The position numbers and the translations under genes are program-made. Positions 1-9,684 of a DNA stretch of 64,000 nt are shown one piece after another (positions within the stretch are counted from its first letter, which is position 1; each line of letters starts with the position of its first letter). Source of the stretch: an uncultured Opitutaceae bacterium (GTDB taxonomy: Bacteria > Verrucomicrobiota > Verrucomicrobiia > Opitutales > Opitutaceae); NCBI GenBank assembly GCA_903929355.1, contig CAIYUN010000053.1:1-64000 (forward strand). Reading direction: 5' to 3'. The notes beneath the pieces were generated by a model that saw only the letters and a program-made list of their open reading frames with translations, was not told the DNA's origin and did no database searches.

Positions 1-20
1 CCTCACCCAGGCCCGCACTC

Positions 21-90
21 CGCATTCCGCATTCCGCATTCCGCATTCCGCATTCCGCATTCCGCATTCCGCATTCCGCATTCCGCATTC
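21..90. repeat. perfect heptamer tandem array, 10 copies
   Basis: Ten uninterrupted copies of CGCATTC occupy exactly 70 bp, preceded by one degenerate copy (CGCACTC). The array lies just beyond the stop codon of the DUF2017-like gene. It is the cleanest of several period-7 arrays in this window. Confidence 0.95.
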
Positions 91-97
91 CCACTCC

Positions 98-559
98 TCA
101 CTCCCCCCTGATCGCCGTGTCCAGGTGGCTGAGGATCAGGTCCTGCAAGGTGGCGAGAAAGACGTACGCCATGAACGCGCGGCGCACGGGCTCGGCGAGC
201 TGTGCGAGTTCCACCGCCCCGCCCTCCAGCATCTCGTCGGGCAGTTCCACCAGCGCGCGGTTGCGCAGGCGCAGCCGGAGCGCCGAGCAGGCGCGCACCA
301 TCGGCTCGGCGTTGGCCTCGTCGAGCGCCACGATGCCCGTGCTGAAAAACTCGCGGTCAAACAATGCGAGCAGCGCCCGCACGTCGGCGTTCTGCGCCTC
401 GAGCAGCTCCGCCCGCCAGGCCGCGAAAAACTCGTCGTCGAGCCCCTCGATGCGCAGCGGCGCGGCCAGCGCGGTGCCCAGCGTGTCGGCCATCGCCTTG
501 ATCACGTCGAGCAATGGCGCGACGGCGGGCAGGCTGAGCTTCACCTCAATGCGTTTCAT
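98..559 (-). CDS. DUF2017-like protein encoded with ClpS
   Basis: A 153-residue protein starting MKRIEVKLSLP. The open frame continues upstream, but the ATG at 559 is preferred because it lies 14 bases inside the end of clpS, as expected for a coupled pair. The body is helical, with a conserved-looking core (FFAAWRAELLEAQNADVRALL, then RACSALRLRLR). There is no signal peptide or membrane segment. The arrangement clpS followed by a DUF2017-family protein is known from other bacteria, and size and composition fit that family, but the family assignment here rests on recollection of the pattern and is moderate. A role in adaptor-dependent proteolysis is inferred only from position. Confidence 0.65.
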   Translation of the reverse strand: MKRIEVKLSLPAVAPLLDVIKAMADTLGTALAAPLRIEGLDDEFFAAWRAELLEAQNADVRALLALFDREFFSTGIVALDEANAEPMVRACSALRLRLRNRALVELPDEMLEGGAVELAQLAEPVRRAFMAYVFLATLQDLILSHLDTAIRGE

Positions 560-848
560 CGGACTCGAGGATGGTGGTGAGATGCCACTGCTGCAGGATG
601 AAGGCGTAGTGCTCGGCCTGCTCGCGCAGCCCGCTCCACACCACCGAGCGGCCCTGCTCGTGCACCTCGAGCATGTGCTTGCGTGCAGTGCGTTCGTCGA
701 AGCCCAGCACGCGCTGAAACACCGCCACCACATACGACATCAGGTTCACCGGGTCGTTCAGCACGACCACCCGCCACGGGCCGGTGAGGGCGACCTCGGT
801 GGTGGTCTCCGGCTGCGGAATGGTGGTGGCGGCGCGGGCGGGAATCAC
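546..848 (-). CDS. clpS: ATP-dependent Clp protease adaptor ClpS
   Basis: A 100-residue protein with the ClpS core. After a flexible N-terminal tail (about residues 1-22) comes VVVLNDPVNLMSYVV, corresponding to the ClpS NDP segment that forms the N-degron pocket, then the helix with HMLEVHEQG and the closing segment ending HLTTILE. ClpS binds the N-domain of ClpA or ClpC and delivers N-end-rule substrates to ClpAP/ClpCP in the cytoplasm. The start is a GTG at 848. The stop overlaps the start of the downstream DUF2017-like gene, indicating one transcript. No clp ATPase gene is in the window. Confidence 0.93.
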   Translation of the reverse strand: MIPARAATTIPQPETTTEVALTGPWRVVVLNDPVNLMSYVVAVFQRVLGFDERTARKHMLEVHEQGRSVVWSGLREQAEHYAFILQQWHLTTILESDETH

Positions 849-1147
849 GTTTTCAAAACCTAGACCGGTCTCGCGGCGACGCGCAACTGTTCAGAAGCGA
901 AACTGCGGACGACCGTGATGGTTTCATCACCCAGCTATCGGATGATTTGGGCCCGGACATAAGCAGTAACGCCGGCTGCTTAACAAACCCGACTCGGTGG
1001 GTTAAGTTTCTCCGACCTCGACAGTAATGCAAGTAAATTGCCGCAGGCTTGCAATGCCTATGTAATGCCCTAGGCTTCTGTTCCAATGATCAGGCTCGGT
1101 TTCAGCGCATCACCCCGCGCTCCGCGCGCCTAGCATGGGCCGACGGC
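849..1147. other. intergenic region between divergent clpS and protease genes
   Basis: No convincing gene. Two adjacent short inverted repeats lie around 962-980 (AGCAG / CTGCT) and 980-1006 (TTAAC..CCC / GGGTTAA). They could form two small hairpins in the region that must hold the divergent promoters. No strong sigma-70 boxes or Shine-Dalgarno sequence were found before the ATG at 1148. Confidence 0.5.
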
Positions 1148-4100
1148 ATGCATCCCCTCCACCACGGCCACCGAGGTGAGATCAACCGGTGGCGACAGGC
1201 CGCCGGCCGGCTGCTGCTCGGTGCGTTGCTCCTGCCATTCCTCCAGGTACGGGCCCAGACAGCCCAGACGGTTCCGCCGGACCGGGTGAGTTTTCCTTCA
1301 AGCCACAAGGAGGTGATGACCAGCGGCACCGCCGACCCGAACCGCCCGACCATGACCCGCGCCTCCCTCACCACGGCCGAGGCAGACGCCACCATCGAGA
1401 TCGAGGTCGCCCTCAAGATGCGCGATCTCGCCGGACTCCAGGCGCGGGTGCATCGCGGGGAGATGGTCACGCCCGACGAGCTGGCGGCCCGCTACCAGCC
1501 GGCTGCGGCTGATTATCAGGCCGTGACCGACTGGCTCGTCGGCGCCGGGCTGACCATCACCCGGTCGGATCCCAGCCGGGTGGCCGTGTTCGCCCGCGGC
1601 ACCGTGCGACAGCTCGCCGCCGCGTTTCAGGTGACGTTTGCCCGGGTCGCCTTTCAAGGGGAGGAGTTCACCTCTGCCCTCACCGCGCCCAGCCTGCCCG
1701 GAGCGCTGGCTGATGCCGCGCTCGGCGTCAACGGTCTGCAGCAGCATATGAGGCCCCGCAAGCATCTGCGGCCGGGCCCGGCACCGCTCTCCACGGCCTC
1801 GACCACGGCAGTGCCCTACTGGCCGCGGGACATCCTGCGCGCCTATGGTGGCGGCGGCCTGGCCCAGACCGGGGCCGGCCAGACAATTGGCATCATTATT
1901 GACACGTTTCCCGCCAACAGCGACCTCACCAGCTTCTGGACGACCGCCGGTGTGCCGCAGTCGCTCGCCAACATGGAGTTTGTCCAGGTGGTGGGAGGCG
2001 TCCTGCCGTCGCCTACTGGTGAGGAAACGCTCGATGTCGAGTGGTCCAGCGGGATCGCTTCGGCCGCCAAAATCCGGGTCTATGCCACCCTCGACCTGAG
2101 CTACGCGCATCTCGACCAGGCTTATGCCCAGGCCTACAGCGAGGTTTCCAGCGGGGTCCAGCCCACCCTGCACCAGCTCTCCATGAGCTACGGCGAGGGC
2201 GAGACCAATGTGTCGGCCAGCCAGTTGAACACGGACGAACAATATTTTGCCGAACTGGCCGCCGTGGGGGTCTCCTTGTTTGCTTCAGCCGGTGACGGCG
2301 GCTCCAACCCCAACTCCAACACCGGCGGAACCAACGGCCCGCTCCAGGTGGAATCGCCCGCCAGTTCCACCAGTGTCACGGGCGTCGGTGGCACGAGTCT
2401 CGCGCTCAATTCCTCGACGGGGGCCGTCACGAGCGAGACGGTCTGGAAGAACGGGTCCGGGGCCACCGGGGGCGGCACCAGCATCGTCTTCGCCCGTCCG
2501 GCCTGGCAGGTCGGCCCCGGGGTGGCGGCCGGTTCTTTTCGTCTTGTGCCGGATGTCGCCGCAGCGGCCGATCCCAATCAGGGCGGGTTGGTCTTCCTCA
2601 ATGGCACGGCGCAGCAATACGGCGGCACCAGCTGGAGCTCGCCGGCGTGGGCGGGCTTTTGCGCGTTGATCAACCAGGCCCGCTCGGGCACCAACCAGGG
2701 CCCGCTCGGCCTGCTCGGGCCAAATCTTTATCCTCTCCTCGGCACGCCCGCTTTTCGTGACATCACCAGCGGCGGCAATGGTGCCTATAGCGCCGGCGCC
2801 GGCTTTGATGAAACCACGGGACTGGGGGTGCCCAATCTGACCGCATTGGTTTCGGCCCTGAGCGACTCGCCCTCGATCACCGCGGGCACGCAGACCCAGA
2901 CGGCGGCCCCCGGTGCCACGGCCGTCTTCACCGTGGTGGGCGGGGGCGCGCCCCCGCTGGTCTTTCAATGGCAGCGTCTGCCGGTCGGCGCCAGCACTTG
3001 GGGCAGTCTGACCGACAATGCCACCTACAGCGGCAGCACCACGGCCACGCTCAGCGTGGCCGGCGTCACGTCCGCCATGACGGGGGATCAGTTCCGCTGC
3101 ACCCTCGGCAATCCCTTCGGCTCCGTCACCAGCGCCCCCGCCGGGTTGATCGTGGCGCTGCCCTGCCTGGTCCAAACCATCGCCGGGGTCGCCGGCGCGA
3201 AGGGCAGCACCAACGGCGCCGCCCTCAGCGCCACCTTCAATTTCCTCAACGGCATCGCGGAAGACACCAATGGCAACATCTACCTCGGTGACATGAGCAA
3301 CGACACCATCCGGAAGCTCACCGCCGCCGGGATCGTCTCCACCTTCGCCGGGGCCACGGGCGTCACGGGCCGGAACAACTCGACGATCGGCACGAGCTCC
3401 CAATTCAACGGCCCGGCCGGCGTGGCCACCGACGCAGCGGGCAACATCTACGTGGCGGATTTCTACAACAATGAGATCCGCAAAATCACTCCGGCCGGGG
3501 CCGTGTCCCTGCTGGCCGGCAGTAGTTCCGGGCGCTCGGGGAGCGGCAACAACACCGGCACCAGCGCCCGGTTCAAGGGCCCGGCCGATCTGGCGGTCGA
3601 CCCCGCCGGCAACCTCTACGTGGCCGACCAGACGAACAACCTCATCCGCAAGATCACCCCGGCCGGCGTGGTGACGACGCTCGCCGGCTCGGGCGCGGCC
3701 GGCAGCGCGGATGGCACCGGCACCAAGGCCAGCTTCAACCAGCCCGGCGGCCTCGGCCTCGACCCGGCGGGAAATCTGTTCGTCGCCGACAGCTACAACC
3801 ACACGATCCGCAAGATCACGCCGGCCGGTGCGGTGACCACTGTCGCCGGCAGTCCCGGCACGACCGGCAGTGCCGACGGCCTCACCGGCGCGGCCGCCCG
3901 CTTCAACTATCCCGGCGACGTCCAGCCCGACGCCTTCGGCAATGTCTATGTGGTCGACAGCAACAACCATACGTTGCGTGAAATCCTGGCCTCCGGCCCG
4001 GTGATCACCGTGGCCGGAGTGGCCGGCACCGCCGGCACCACCGATGGGGTCGGTCCGGCTGCGTTGTTCAACGGGCCCGGCAGCATCGTGCTGGAACCGG

Positions 4101-5101
4101 GAGGCACCCTCGCCCTCGCGGATACCAACAACAACACCCTTCGGCGTGTCACCCAGATTGCCGTGCCGCAAGTCAGGATCACCCCAGGTGTCCTGACGCT
4201 CACCGCCGCCAACAACGCCGAGTTCTCCACCACCCTCGCCGGCTTTCCGGCGCCGGCCTGCCAGTGGCAGTGGCGGCCGGCCGGCGGCTCAGCGTGGATC
4301 AATCTCACCGACGATGGAACTTACAGCGGCTCGGCCACCGGAACCCTCACCGTGGTCGGCGTCACCCTGGCGATGAGCGGGGACCAGTTTCAATGCGTGG
4401 CCACGAATGTCGCCGGCACCGCCACCAGCGCGCCCGCCACCCTCACCGTGCAGGTCGCGCCCCAGATCACGAGCACCGCCGGAGCCAACTTCCTGGTCGG
4501 CCAGCCGGGCAGCTTCACGGTGACAGCCACCGGCACACCCACCGCCACCTTCAGCGCCGGCGGCCTGCCCGCGTGGGCCAGCCTGGACCCCGCCAGCGGC
4601 CTCCTCGCCGGCACGCCACCCAACGGCGCCGGCTCGCCGTTTGCCGTCACGATTTTCGCCAGCAACGGCGCCGTGCCCAACGCCATCCAGAATTTCACGC
4701 TGGTCGTGCAGGATACCTTTGCCGCCTGGCAGGCCGCCAATTTCACCGCCGCCCAGCTGGCCAATCCTGCGGTAAGCAGCCCCACCGCCGTGCTCGGGCC
4801 GGACAACACCCCCAACTTGTTGAAATATGCCCTGGGTCTGCCCCCGACCGCAGCCGTCCTCGCCGGGAGCCAGACGGTGGCAGCCAGCGGAACCACCTAC
4901 AGCTTCATCTACAAGCGGCCCGCCGCCGTCACCGATGTCACCTATGTCGTGCAACAATCCTCGGACCTGCAATCCTGGACCAGCGCGGGTGTGACCCAGC
5001 AGCTCCTCTCCACCGACGCCGCAGGGATACAAACCTGGCAGGCCCAATCCACCACCACCGCGACTGCGGTCTTTTTCCGCCTGCTGGTGACCCAGCCGTG
5101 A
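1148..5101 (+). CDS. secreted sedolisin-family (S53) protease with Ig and NHL domains, copy 1
   Basis: A 1317-residue exported serine-carboxyl peptidase. The ATG at 1148 is chosen over an upstream TTG because it gives a proper signal peptide (arginine-rich start, LLLGALLLPFLQ core, cleavage near VRA-Q). Residues about 55-195 form the pro-kumamolisin activation domain. The S53 catalytic domain follows, with E292 and D296 in EETLDVEW, the oxyanion D383 in SAGDGGS and nucleophile S495 in GGTSWSSP; DITSG..GFDETTGLG near its end matches the calcium site. Then come an Ig-like domain, six NHL-type repeats (GNxYVADxxNxxIRKITPAG pattern), a second Ig-like domain, a putative-Ig (PITSTxG) domain and a C-terminal LLKYALG domain shared with other secreted proteins here. 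All catalytic residues are present. It probably digests extracellular protein at low pH, as known sedolisins do; substrate unknown. Confidence 0.88.
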   Translation: MHPLHHGHRGEINRWRQAAGRLLLGALLLPFLQVRAQTAQTVPPDRVSFPSSHKEVMTSGTADPNRPTMTRASLTTAEADATIEIEVALKMRDLAGLQARVHRGEMVTPDELAARYQPAAADYQAVTDWLVGAGLTITRSDPSRVAVFARGTVRQLAAAFQVTFARVAFQGEEFTSALTAPSLPGALADAALGVNGLQQHMRPRKHLRPGPAPLSTASTTAVPYWPRDILRAYGGGGLAQTGAGQTIGIIIDTFPANSDLTSFWTTAGVPQSLANMEFVQVVGGVLPSPTGEETLDVEWSSGIASAAKIRVYATLDLSYAHLDQAYAQAYSEVSSGVQPTLHQLSMSYGEGETNVSASQLNTDEQYFAELAAVGVSLFASAGDGGSNPNSNTGGTNGPLQVESPASSTSVTGVGGTSLALNSSTGAVTSETVWKNGSGATGGGTSIVFARPAWQVGPGVAAGSFRLVPDVAAAADPNQGGLVFLNGTAQQYGGTSWSSPAWAGFCALINQARSGTNQGPLGLLGPNLYPLLGTPAFRDITSGGNGAYSAGAGFDETTGLGVPNLTALVSALSDSPSITAGTQTQTAAPGATAVFTVVGGGAPPLVFQWQRLPVGASTWGSLTDNATYSGSTTATLSVAGVTSAMTGDQFRCTLGNPFGSVTSAPAGLIVALPCLVQTIAGVAGAKGSTNGAALSATFNFLNGIAEDTNGNIYLGDMSNDTIRKLTAAGIVSTFAGATGVTGRNNSTIGTSSQFNGPAGVATDAAGNIYVADFYNNEIRKITPAGAVSLLAGSSSGRSGSGNNTGTSARFKGPADLAVDPAGNLYVADQTNNLIRKITPAGVVTTLAGSGAAGSADGTGTKASFNQPGGLGLDPAGNLFVADSYNHTIRKITPAGAVTTVAGSPGTTGSADGLTGAAARFNYPGDVQPDAFGNVYVVDSNNHTLREILASGPVITVAGVAGTAGTTDGVGPAALFNGPGSIVLEPGGTLALADTNNNTLRRVTQIAVPQVRITPGVLTLTAANNAEFSTTLAGFPAPACQWQWRPAGGSAWINLTDDGTYSGSATGTLTVVGVTLAMSGDQFQCVATNVAGTATSAPATLTVQVAPQITSTAGANFLVGQPGSFTVTATGTPTATFSAGGLPAWASLDPASGLLAGTPPNGAGSPFAVTIFASNGAVPNAIQNFTLVVQDTFAAWQAANFTAAQLANPAVSSPTAVLGPDNTPNLLKYALGLPPTAAVLAGSQTVAASGTTYSFIYKRPAAVTDVTYVVQQSSDLQSWTSAGVTQQLLSTDAAGIQTWQAQSTTTATAVFFRLLVTQP

Positions 5102-5409
5102 CCCCCCCTCCCAAATTCGGTCGCCGGAATTCACCACGGATGACACGGATGAACACGGATCCTGAGTGATACGGAAATGATTTAAACGAAAACCCGTCAC
5201 CAATCGGGTGAAAGCCTGAGTTCTTACGATCTCGTAATTATCCGTGTGAATCCGGGTCCACCCGTGTTTCCAAATGGTTTGCTGAATCGTTCTTTCTGCA
5301 GAAATCAATCCCGCGCTTGCCAATCAATTGCGTTTTGGAGTGACTGGTTGGTGTTCCACCCCCAGCTTTCTGCGTTTGTAACACTCACGGCTCGACCTTC
5401 CCGCGTTTG
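5102..5409. repeat. intergenic region with inverted CACGGAT decamer repeats
   Basis: The spacer between the two protease paralogs contains a degenerate decamer array (CACGGATGAA-like) at 5134-5160 and an imperfect inverted copy around 5239-5270, so the transcript could fold into a long hairpin. Related arrays occur near 21,260, 23,620 and 26,985. No gene is seen. Confidence 0.7.
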
Positions 5410-8400
5410 ATGCACCCTTTCAAAACCCCAATTTCACCAAGGACTGCCCCGCTCGTTCTGAAGCGGGTCGGTGGTGCGCTGGCACTGTTGGCCTGCTGGC
5501 TTTCAGCCGCCCTGGCTGCGGTCCCACCGCCATCGTCGGGCCGGGTTGTGCTCTCCGGCAGTCATAAGGAGGTGGCCGCGACTGGCAGCACCAATAGCCC
5601 GATGCCCCTGCTCGCCCGGGCCGCCTTGGCGGCCACGGAGACGGACGCCACCCTCGAGGTCGAAGTGTCGCTGCGCATGCGCGATTTTCCCGGGTTGCAG
5701 TCGCGGGTGCATCGCGGGGAGAAAATTTCTCCAATGGAAATGGCGGCCCGGTACCGGCCGGGGGCGGCCAACTACCAGGCCGTGAGCAATTGGCTGGTCA
5801 GCGAAGGACTGACGATTACCCGGACCGATCCTGGACAGCTGGTGGTGTTTGCCCGGGGAACGGTGCGCCAGATGGCGGCGGCGTTTCAGGTGAGGTTTGC
5901 CCGCGTGGCGGCGCAGGGCGTGGAATACACTTCGGCCGTGACCCCGCCCAGTCTCCCCGCAGCCCTGGCCTCCGCCGTGCTGAGCATCAATGGTTTGCAA
6001 CCGCATATTCGTCCACACAAACTTTTACTGCCCGGGACGAAACCGCAGTCCACCACCTCGACGACCGCGCCGGCCTATTGGCCGCGCGACATCCTGCGCG
6101 CTTACGGCGGGGCCGGCCTGACCCAGACGGGTGCGGGCCAGACCATCGCCATCGTCATAGACTCGTTTCCCATCGACAGCGATCTCACCACCTTCTGGTC
6201 CACTGTCGGGGTCGGACAGTCGCTCGCCAACATCGTGCAGGTGCCGGTGTCGGGCGGTCCTTCCGCCGCCTCCCAGACGGCAGATTTGAACGAGGCCAGC
6301 TTGGATGTCGAGTGGTCCAGCAGCATCGCGCCCGCCGCCACCATCCGGGTCTACGGGGTGCCGGGCCTTGATACCATTTCGCTGGACGCGGCCTACGCGC
6401 AGATTTATAGCGATGTTTCGACCGGGGCGCAGCCCAATCTTCATCAGGTCTCGATCAGCGTCGGGATAGGTGAGACTCAAGTCCCGCCCGGCCAGTTGCA
6501 GACCGATGAACAGTTCTTTGCCGAGATGTCGGCCGTGGGGGTGACGGTGTTCGCCGCATCGGGCGACAATGGTTCCGAGCCCTACGGCACGCTCCAAGTG
6601 GAGGCGCCCGCCAGTTCCCCAAGCGTGACGGCCGTCGGTGGCACCAGCCTCGTGCTCGATGCCACCACGGGGGCGGTCACTTCCGAGGCCGTGTGGTACA
6701 ATCCATTCTTTAGCGAGGGGACCGGCGGCGGGGTGAGCGTGGTTTTCCCCCGGCCGGTCTGGCAGGTCGGAACGGGGGTGCCCGCCGGCACCCAACGCCT
6801 GGTGCCGGATGTCGCCGCCCCGGCCGACCCCGGTGAGGGGGCGTTGGATTTTTACAACGGCACCTCCAATACTGTCGGTGGCACCAGCTGGGCCTCGCCG
6901 ACATGGGCGGGGTTTTGCGCGCTGATCAACCAGGCTCGGGCCGACGCCGGCTTCGGCTCCCTCGGGCTGCTTGGTCCCAATCTCTATCCTCTGCTCCTTA
7001 CGCCGTCATTCCGAGACATCACGACGGGCGACATCCAGGACTATAATGCCGGGGTCGGCTTTGACCTATGCACCGGGCTAGGCGTGCCCAATCTGCCCGC
7101 TTTGCTCAATGCGCTCACCAACCCTCCGTTGATCACCGGGAGTTCACCCACCCGGTCGGTGTCACCAGGGGCCAATGCGGTCTTCTCGGTGGTCGCAAGC
7201 GGTGCGCCGCCGCTGACGCTGCAATGGCAGCGGCTGCCAGCCGGCGGCAACACCTGGGTCAATCTCAGCGACCACGCGCCTTACAGTGGCACCGCCACCA
7301 CCACCCTCACGGTCGCAGCCGTCAACAGCGGGATGAGCGGCGACCGGTTCCGTTGCATGGTCAGCAATTCCTTTGGGTCCGTCACCAGCACTCCGGTGGG
7401 GCTGATTGTGGCGCTGCCCTGCCTCATTCAAACCATCGCCGGGATCGCCAACACGGCGGGCGCGGTGGACGGCCCCGGCGCCAGCGCCACCTTCAACTTC
7501 CCCAACGGCATCGGCGCGGACAGCAGCGGCAACCTTTATGTCGGGGACATGTACAACAACCTGGTTCGGAAAATCACCCCGGCGGGGATTGTTTCCTCGA
7601 TTGCCGGGAACCCGACCACCCAGTTCAACGGCCCGGCCGGAGTCGCCTGGGACGCGACGACCGGCAACGTCTATGTGCTGGACTCCGGGCACAACAATAT
7701 TCGGGCGATCACGCCGGCCGGTGTCGTCTCCTTGCTGGCCGGCAGCAGTTCCGGCACCTCCGGTTATACCGACTCGCCCACGGGCACCGACGCGTTATTC
7801 TTCTTCCCGGCGGATCTCAGCATTGATGCCGCCGGCAATCTCTACGTGGTGGACCAGGGCAACAGTGTCATCCGCATGATCACCCCCGCCGGTGCCGTCA
7901 CCACCCTCGCCGGTTCGGGAAAGGTGGGCAGCACCGACGGCACCGGAACCGCCGCCAGCTTCAACCAGCCCGGCGGAATCGGCATCGACCCGGCAGGCAA
8001 TCTTTACATCGCCGACAATTCCAACGAGACCATCCGCAAGATCGCCATGCCCGGCGCGGTCGTGACGACCATTGCGGGCAGTCCTGGCGCGGTCGGAAGC
8101 ACCGACGGCGTCACCGGCGCGGAAGCTCGCTTCAACTCCCCTGGCGATGTCCAGCCCGACGCTTTCGGCAACATTTATGTCATCGACAGCGGCAACGACA
8201 CGCTGCGCGAGATCCTCTCCTCCGGCGCGGTGATCACCGTCGCCGGGGTGGCCGGGAAAACGGGGGCAGCTGATGGCGTCGGCCCCGCCGCGCTCTTTGA
8301 GGGTCCCGGCAGCATCATCCTGGAGCCCGGGGGCACCTTTGCCATCGCCGACACCTTCGGCAACACGATCCGCCGCGCCACCCAGCTCGTCGCCCCGTCG

Positions 8401-9336
8401 GTGCAGATCGGCCCGGGCGCCCCCACGGTCCTCAGTCCGAACAGCATTGTGTTCACCGCCCTAGTCTCCGGCACGCCCGCGCCCGCCATCCAGTGGCAGC
8501 GGCTGCCGGCCGGCGGGGCCAACTGGATCAATCTTACGAACAACGCCACCTATGGCGGCTCGACCACCACCACGCTCACCGTCCTCGCCACCACCCCGGC
8601 CATGGACGGGGATCAGTTTCGATGCGTGATCACCAACGCCGCCGGCACCGCGACCAGCCAGCCCGCCGCGCTCACGGTGCAATTTCCGCCGCAGTTCACC
8701 AGCGCCGGAACCGCCGCGTTTGTCACCGGCCAGCCCGGCGCGTTCACGTTCACGGCCACCGGCTCGCCCACCGCCAGCTTCAACGCGACCGGACTGCCCG
8801 CCTGGGCCGCCTTCGACCCCAGCAGCGGCGTGCTGAGCGGCACCCCGCCCGACACCGTGGGCTCACCCTTCACCATCACGGTCAGTGCCAGCAACGGCAT
8901 CGCGCCCCCCGCCAGCCAAAGCTTCACGCTCGTCGTGGTGCCCGGCCAGACCTTCGCCAACTGGCAGACCGTCAATTTCACCTCCAACCAAATCGCTGAT
9001 CCCACGATCAGCGGCCCCACCGTCGTGCTCGGGCCGGACAACGCGACGAATCTCCTGAAATACGCCCTGGGCGTCGCCGCCTTCTCGGCGGTGCCGGCCG
9101 GCGGGCAGACGGCGACAACGGGACCCACCGGGTTCAAGTTCACCTATGCCCGGCCGGCCGCCAACACCGACCTCACCTACACGGTGCAGGAGTCCACCGA
9201 CCTGAAGAACTGGACGAGTGTCGGGGTGACGCAGCAGGTCATCGCGACCGACGCCACCGGGATGCAGACCTGGCAGGGCCTGTTCACCAGCACTGCGCCC
9301 GCGGTCTTTTTCCGCCTGCTGGTGACGCAGCCTTGA
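5410..9336 (+). CDS. secreted sedolisin-family (S53) protease with Ig and NHL domains, copy 2
   Basis: A 1308-residue paralog of the preceding gene, colinear over its whole length. The ATG at 5410 begins a signal peptide with core LALLACWLSAALA. The prodomain is followed by the S53 domain with E295 and D299 (EASLDVEW), D386 (SGDNGSE) and nucleophile S493 (GGTSWASP), so the catalytic set is complete. Ig-like, six NHL-type repeats, Ig-like, putative-Ig and LLKYALG C-terminal domains follow in the same order. The catalytic domain lacks the Asn/Gly-rich loop seen after SAGDGG in copy 1. The pair clearly arose by tandem duplication and has since diverged, which suggests different substrates or conditions rather than dosage. 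Confidence 0.88.
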   Translation: MHPFKTPISPRTAPLVLKRVGGALALLACWLSAALAAVPPPSSGRVVLSGSHKEVAATGSTNSPMPLLARAALAATETDATLEVEVSLRMRDFPGLQSRVHRGEKISPMEMAARYRPGAANYQAVSNWLVSEGLTITRTDPGQLVVFARGTVRQMAAAFQVRFARVAAQGVEYTSAVTPPSLPAALASAVLSINGLQPHIRPHKLLLPGTKPQSTTSTTAPAYWPRDILRAYGGAGLTQTGAGQTIAIVIDSFPIDSDLTTFWSTVGVGQSLANIVQVPVSGGPSAASQTADLNEASLDVEWSSSIAPAATIRVYGVPGLDTISLDAAYAQIYSDVSTGAQPNLHQVSISVGIGETQVPPGQLQTDEQFFAEMSAVGVTVFAASGDNGSEPYGTLQVEAPASSPSVTAVGGTSLVLDATTGAVTSEAVWYNPFFSEGTGGGVSVVFPRPVWQVGTGVPAGTQRLVPDVAAPADPGEGALDFYNGTSNTVGGTSWASPTWAGFCALINQARADAGFGSLGLLGPNLYPLLLTPSFRDITTGDIQDYNAGVGFDLCTGLGVPNLPALLNALTNPPLITGSSPTRSVSPGANAVFSVVASGAPPLTLQWQRLPAGGNTWVNLSDHAPYSGTATTTLTVAAVNSGMSGDRFRCMVSNSFGSVTSTPVGLIVALPCLIQTIAGIANTAGAVDGPGASATFNFPNGIGADSSGNLYVGDMYNNLVRKITPAGIVSSIAGNPTTQFNGPAGVAWDATTGNVYVLDSGHNNIRAITPAGVVSLLAGSSSGTSGYTDSPTGTDALFFFPADLSIDAAGNLYVVDQGNSVIRMITPAGAVTTLAGSGKVGSTDGTGTAASFNQPGGIGIDPAGNLYIADNSNETIRKIAMPGAVVTTIAGSPGAVGSTDGVTGAEARFNSPGDVQPDAFGNIYVIDSGNDTLREILSSGAVITVAGVAGKTGAADGVGPAALFEGPGSIILEPGGTFAIADTFGNTIRRATQLVAPSVQIGPGAPTVLSPNSIVFTALVSGTPAPAIQWQRLPAGGANWINLTNNATYGGSTTTTLTVLATTPAMDGDQFRCVITNAAGTATSQPAALTVQFPPQFTSAGTAAFVTGQPGAFTFTATGSPTASFNATGLPAWAAFDPSSGVLSGTPPDTVGSPFTITVSASNGIAPPASQSFTLVVVPGQTFANWQTVNFTSNQIADPTISGPTVVLGPDNATNLLKYALGVAAFSAVPAGGQTATTGPTGFKFTYARPAANTDLTYTVQESTDLKNWTSVGVTQQVIATDATGMQTWQGLFTSTAPAVFFRLLVTQP

Positions 9337-9684
9337 GCCTGAAATCAGCAGTTGGTCACTGAGCACACAGAGAATCGAGCCGAGGACACGGAGGGTTCTT
9401 TATTTGGAAATCAGGAAAACTGGAACAGGCAGGGGATGAATTCAGCAACCAGGAAGCCGTGCTTTTGACCACGGATCCAGCTGCGCCGATCCGTCGCCCT
9501 AACTCCGCCAAGGCTCTGGACCGCAAGAAAGGCTTCCGCCGTCGCTGAAGCTTCCCCCCCCACGCCAAGGCGACGGAGGACATGATGGCGGACATAGTCG
9601 GAGGACACGGTCTTAGGACGCGGTCTGCGCAGATCACCGCGAATCTGAGCCGGATCCCATTTGAATTCCGTTGGCAGTGCGGTC
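9337..9684. other. intergenic region with repeat remnants
   Basis: No supported gene. A segment at about 9396-9422 (TTTATTTGGAAATCAGGAAA) recurs at about 23,751-23,775, both times just after a CACGGAGG motif, so this is a dispersed intergenic repeat. The missing N-terminal part of the downstream Fic protein is not recognisable here in any frame. Confidence 0.5.

Noticed and set aside
2285-4171. 628-codon minus-strand open frame opposite the first protease
   Set aside because: Gly/Arg/Ala-rich shadow of a gene with clear signal peptide, catalytic motifs and domains on the plus strand.
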